From NCBI GenBank assembly GCA_003153585.1, contig PLZZ01000200.1:1-5777 (forward strand): a stretch of 5,777 bases of DNA, read 5' to 3'. Positions 4,670 to 5,777 of the stretch are shown in pieces (position 1 is the stretch's first letter; each line of letters begins with the position of its first letter). The translations under genes and the position numbers were made by a program. The notes below the pieces were generated by a model that did not search any database, was not told the DNA's origin, and saw only the letters and a list, made by a program, of their open reading frames with translations. The stretch is from Acidobacteriota bacterium. Lineage in GTDB: Bacteria > Acidobacteriota > Terriglobia > Acidiferrales > UBA7541.

Positions 4670-5755
4670 TCAATGCGCTGACTCGTCCAGGAGTTGCTTT
4701 AGATAGGACTGCCAGACAACGGCCCAGGTGTGCGTGCCGTGGCCGTGAGTTTGGTCGCTGATAGGAAGCAAAATAAACGTTCCATTCTTCAGCCGCTTGC
4801 TTTCCTTTTCGGCAATGCCGAGTTCTGGCGGATTTATAAAGTCGTCGGCAGAGTTGATCCACATCACAGGCGCCGTAATCTTTTCCAGTTGCGGCGATGG
4901 ATCATAGTTGCGCGAAGCGTTCACCTGGTAGAGCAGATCGTTCGCGTCCAATGCCGCGGCGCGCTTTTCCGCATCTTCCGCATACTTGTCCGCGGCATCG
5001 CGAGTGGGCAGAGTCTTCTGCATCAAGAGGGGCGCGCTTCCCGCAATTACCAGGAAATCTTCGGCGGTGAGCAGAGCCTGCTTCGGCTCTTCTTTGTATT
5101 CGCCACCAGTCCAGGCCGGGTCGTCGCGAATTGCATCCATTAACATTTTGCGCCAGACGCGGTTGCGGCCCGCGATTTGCACGGGCAGGCACGCCAGGGG
5201 CATCAAGGCGTCCATGAAGTCCGGATAGGTCTCCCCCCAAACGAACGAGTGCATGCACCCCATGGAAGTGCCGAGAATCAATCGCAAATGTTGCACGCCC
5301 AAGCCCTCGGTGACGAGAAGATGCTGCGCGGCCACCATGTCGTCGTAGTCGTAGGCGGGGAAATGAGCGTGCATGCCGTCGCTCGGCTTCGAAGATTTCC
5401 CGTGGCCGATCCCGTCCGGCAAAATAATGAAGTATTTGTTGATGTCGAGCAATTGTCCGGGACCATAGAGTTCTCCGGCGAACTGCGCGACCAGGAATTG
5501 TTGGCCCGATCCGCCGGTTCCGTGCAGGATGAGGACCGCGTTTTTTATTCGACCCTGAGCATCCCGCTCTGGCTTCCCCAAAGTCTTGTAGTGCAAGCGC
5601 AGCTCCGGAAGTTCTTCGCCCGATTTGAACTTGAAGTTGTGCGCGACATAGTCGCCTTCCGTCGCCGGATACTGGGAGGGCGTCTGCGCACACAGGCTTG
5701 CCGAGGCAAGAAATGCAACGGCGACCAACGAAACTACGCGTGCGGAAAGAGTCAT
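4670..5755 (-). CDS. Secreted alpha/beta hydrolase, MetX (homoserine acyltransferase)-like
   Basis: A 361-residue alpha/beta-fold enzyme with an export signal. Residues 1-23 form a signal peptide (short n-region with R6, hydrophobic VVSLVAVAFLASASL, likely cut after A23). Cys22 is not in a proper lipobox because position -1 is Leu. The mature part shows the oxyanion-hole HGTGGSG (78-84), a MetX-like block GPGQLLDINKYFIILPDGIG (98-117), the nucleophile elbow G162-T-S164-M-G166, an acid in NSADDFINPPE (D304 or D305), and a histidine in THGHGTHTW (H339 likely). The triad is complete. The layout resembles homoserine O-acetyltransferases, but those are cytoplasmic and use GGSMGG, whereas this protein is exported and lacks the classic surrounding MetX residues. 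I therefore call it a hydrolase or acyl-transferase of unknown substrate rather than a methionine enzyme. The start is supported by AGAGGAG 6 bases upstream. It is the first gene seen of the leftward run and may continue an operon beyond the window. Confidence 0.87.
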   Translation of the reverse strand: MTLSARVVSLVAVAFLASASLCAQTPSQYPATEGDYVAHNFKFKSGEELPELRLHYKTLGKPERDAQGRIKNAVLILHGTGGSGQQFLVAQFAGELYGPGQLLDINKYFIILPDGIGHGKSSKPSDGMHAHFPAYDYDDMVAAQHLLVTEGLGVQHLRLILGTSMGCMHSFVWGETYPDFMDALMPLACLPVQIAGRNRVWRKMLMDAIRDDPAWTGGEYKEEPKQALLTAEDFLVIAGSAPLLMQKTLPTRDAADKYAEDAEKRAAALDANDLLYQVNASRNYDPSPQLEKITAPVMWINSADDFINPPELGIAEKESKRLKNGTFILLPISDQTHGHGTHTWAVVWQSYLKQLLDESAH

Positions 5756-5761
5756 GTTCTG

Positions 5762-5768
5762 CTCCTCT
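5762..5768 (-). promoter_or_regulatory. Shine-Dalgarno site for the secreted hydrolase
   Basis: AGAGGAG on the - strand, 6 bases before the ATG at 5755. It is the strongest ribosome binding site in the window and fits the start that yields a complete signal peptide. Confidence 0.8.
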
Positions 5769-5777
5769 TTGGCTCTC

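Noticed and set aside
4902..5693. - strand open frame of 263 codons shifted relative to the hydrolase
   Set aside because: Overlaps the hydrolase in another frame, very Arg-rich and without any motif. The overlapping frame has a signal peptide, catalytic triad and ribosome binding site.
5687..5755. Lipoprotein signal (Cys22) in the secreted hydrolase
   Set aside because: The residues before Cys22 are A-S-L; Leu at -1 does not fit the lipobox, so a normal signal peptidase I cleavage after A23 is more likely.

Overview
The window is ordinary bacterial chromosome, moderately GC-rich and densely packed, with no mobile element, tRNA, rRNA or CRISPR array visible. Gene content (a bacterial isocitrate/isopropylmalate-type dehydrogenase with NAD-type residues, dxr-rseP, a GC-rich Fur protein, a secreted MetX-like hydrolase) and the general look of the proteins fit a soil Acidobacteriota-type genome. 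That placement is an inference from protein style, because no marker gene is present.

Layout. The left end (1-1109) is read on the + strand. It holds the C-terminal two thirds of an NAD-type isocitrate dehydrogenase, cut by the window edge. After a 63-bp gap with a 7-bp inverted repeat comes a small ferredoxin-like protein with two 4Fe-4S cysteine motifs, closed by a hairpin plus T-run that overlaps its stop codon. Everything from 1167 to 5755 is on the - strand and converges on that terminator. In transcription order it is a secreted alpha/beta hydrolase of the MetX-like superfamily, dxr (MEP isoprenoid pathway), rseP (site-2 intramembrane protease), a small antibiotic-biosynthesis-monooxygenase (ABM) domain protein, and a Fur-family metalloregulator.

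How the genes relate. dxr and rseP are separated by 13 bp and rseP and the ABM gene by 28 bp, each with a good Shine-Dalgarno sequence, so these three very likely share a transcript. The fur reading frame can overlap the ABM stop codon. However, a perfect extended -10 sequence (TGGTATAAT) lies over the candidate fur start, so fur may have its own promoter. The hydrolase is 94 bp upstream of dxr with no clear terminator between them, so co-transcription is possible but not shown. The uppS and cdsA genes that often precede dxr-rseP are not here.

I found no previously undescribed system. The points most worth a second look are the unusual ferredoxin beside the isocitrate dehydrogenase, the start/promoter overlap at fur, and the secreted MetX-like hydrolase sitting where cdsA would often be.
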